From Phenylobacterium sp. (lineage in GTDB: Bacteria; Pseudomonadota; Alphaproteobacteria; Caulobacterales; Caulobacteraceae): 39,683 nucleotides of DNA. Numbering within the stretch: position 1 is the stretch's first letter; each line of letters begins with the position of its first letter. Position numbers and translations under genes: made by a program. Below, piece by piece: positions 38,774 through 39,683 of this stretch. Below the pieces are notes generated by a model. The model worked only from the letters and a program-made list of their open reading frames with translations. It had not been told where the DNA came from and searched no databases. The stretch covers positions 1-39,683 of the forward strand of contig JAQGIV010000170.1 in NCBI GenBank assembly GCA_028290945.1, read 5' to 3'.

Positions 38774-39683
38774 GGTCGGTGGCGATGCGGCTCCGGCGCG
38801 GCGTGCTGACCAGCCTGCGCCGCTTCCATCCGGACCGCGAATTGGTGCAGGCCGAGTTCGACGTCCGCTTCTACCTGCGCGCCAACCCCGACGTGGCCAA
38901 GGCCGGGGTCGATCCCATCGAGCACTTCCTGGTCAGCGGCTGGCGCGAGGGCCGCGACCCGAGCCGCGCCTTCTCGGTGAGCGAATACCTGGACGCCAAC
39001 CCGGATGTGGCGGCGGCCGGCATGAACCCCCTCGTCCACTACCTGCGGGCCGGCCGCACCGAGGGCCGCCAGCCCCGCCAGGACCTGGGCTTCCGCTACG
39101 AGGTGCTGGCGAAGCTGACCACCGTCGAGGCGCGGGTCGCCGAGGCGGCCAAGGCGTCCGCCGCCGTCCATCCCAGTCCCGCCGCCGATCTCGCCAAGGC
39201 GCTCACCGCCTCGCGCGGCGGGTCGCTGCACGTCACCTTCAGCCACGACGACTATTCGGCCAATCTCGGCGGGGTGCAGCTCTGTCTGCAGCGCGAGGCG
39301 GCCGCCGTGGCGCGGGCCGGCCGCGACCACCTGCACCTCTATCCGGCGCAGCCCTGGCCGGTGCTGCGGGTGAAGGAAGCCGCGCTGCTGGGCGTGGTCT
39401 GGAACGGTAAGCCGGTGGGCGCCTTCCCGCCGGCGGCCATCGCCGAGGCCGTGGCCGGCCGGGGTGCGGGGGGCGGGTTCGCCATCCACAGCCTGCTGGG
39501 CCATTCGGTGAAGGAGACCCTGGCGCTGCTCAAGGCCGCCGGGCTGAAGACCGGCTATTTCTGGCTGCACGATTTCGCCAGCCTCTGCGCCGGCTTCCAC
39601 CTGCTGCGCGACGACGTGGAGGACTGTGCGGCGCCGCCGCCGGAGAGCGCGGCCTGCAACGTCTGCATTTACGGCCCCTGGCG
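38770..39683 (+). CDS. NPDV-repeat protein with GT4-like domain (paralogue 2), 5' part
   Basis: The first 304 residues; the gene runs past the window end without a stop, so it is partial. After a basic leader (MRSVAMRLRRGVLTSLRRFH) it has two repeat units, FYLRANPDVAKAGVDPIEHF and YLDANPDVAAAGMNPLVHYL, corresponding to units 3 and 4 of its neighbour. RQDLGFRYEVLAKL links to the glycosyltransferase domain, which shows VTFSHDDYSANLGGVQLCLQ and HSLLGHSVKETL. The ATG overlaps the stop of paralogue 1 (ATGA), so both are coupled and arose by tandem duplication. The leader differs from paralogue 1. Confidence 0.85.
   Translation, partial: MRSVAMRLRRGVLTSLRRFHPDRELVQAEFDVRFYLRANPDVAKAGVDPIEHFLVSGWREGRDPSRAFSVSEYLDANPDVAAAGMNPLVHYLRAGRTEGRQPRQDLGFRYEVLAKLTTVEARVAEAAKASAAVHPSPAADLAKALTASRGGSLHVTFSHDDYSANLGGVQLCLQREAAAVARAGRDHLHLYPAQPWPVLRVKEAALLGVVWNGKPVGAFPPAAIAEAVAGRGAGGGFAIHSLLGHSVKETLALLKAAGLKTGYFWLHDFASLCAGFHLLRDDVEDCAAPPPESAACNVCIYGPW
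39541..39683 (+). repeat. Conserved tract, copy 2 (gene-conversion candidate)
   Basis: The copy of 37958-38100 in the second paralogue. It reaches the end of the window, so the full length of the identical tract cannot be seen. Confidence 0.9.

Noticed and set aside
1..39683. CRISPR array, insertion sequences, rRNA genes or prophage structural genes
   Set aside because: No regularly spaced direct repeats, transposase motifs, rRNA stretches or phage structural proteins were seen.

Overview
The window looks like chromosomal DNA of a high-GC (about 70 percent by eye) alphaproteobacterium, most likely a member of the Caulobacteraceae such as Phenylobacterium or Caulobacter. This is inferred from gene content (a DUF4908-like exported protein, a metX-metW pair, several FlbA-like TPR-glycosyltransferase proteins), from GC-rich codon use with GTG and TTG starts, and from a promoter before tRNA-Arg that fits the Caulobacter housekeeping-sigma pattern (TTG..C, 14 bases, GCTAGAAC). 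No sequence search was possible, so the assignment is provisional.

Bases 1-12484 are ordinary core metabolism and housekeeping. They hold the end of phaB, a DUF4908-like exported protein, gloB, a methyltransferase divergent from it, a PII protein, a DUF2188 protein, a small membrane protein and a GFA-like protein. A TetR regulator follows, divergent from an SDR-SRPBCC operon with two palindromic operators between them. Then come metX-metW (methionine), a SixA-like phosphatase / DUF952 / pyrD translationally coupled operon, and a membrane histidine kinase. Three different palindromic intergenic repeat elements lie at 1357-1529, 3825-4093 and 12489-12641.

Bases 12660-21052 are mixed: gamma-glutamyltransferase, a P1-family (DmpA/NylC-like) hydrolase, and two TPR-glycosyltransferase paralogues whose start codons are 5 nt apart and divergent. 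After tRNA-Arg(ACG) there is a small lower-GC patch of short genes (a 62-aa protein, a zinc-ribbon protein, a YodC/DUF2158 protein, a ParDE toxin-antitoxin pair and an 83-residue-class hypothetical), followed by a third TPR-glycosyltransferase.

Bases 21125-39683 form a large cell-surface glycan region. It contains two GT4 enzymes, a GT8-like enzyme, an ABC-2 polysaccharide exporter (permease plus a short KpsT-like ATPase), a polyprenyl-phosphate-type GT2 coupled to an SMR-like flippase, a PIG-L deacetylase next to a GNAT acyltransferase, two paralogous GT-C-like membrane proteins on either side of a methyltransferase, a PAPS-type sulfotransferase with a coiled-coil tail, and two tandem glycosyltransferases with N-terminal NPDV-type repeats. 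A plausible reading is that sugars are assembled and exported through the ABC system, while the GT2-SMR-GT-C set decorates a glycan or protein on the periplasmic side and the deacetylase, acyltransferase, methyltransferase and sulfotransferase tailor it. The last two genes share a nearly identical tract of at least 143 bp inside otherwise diverged paralogues, which suggests recent gene conversion. The second of them runs off the window.
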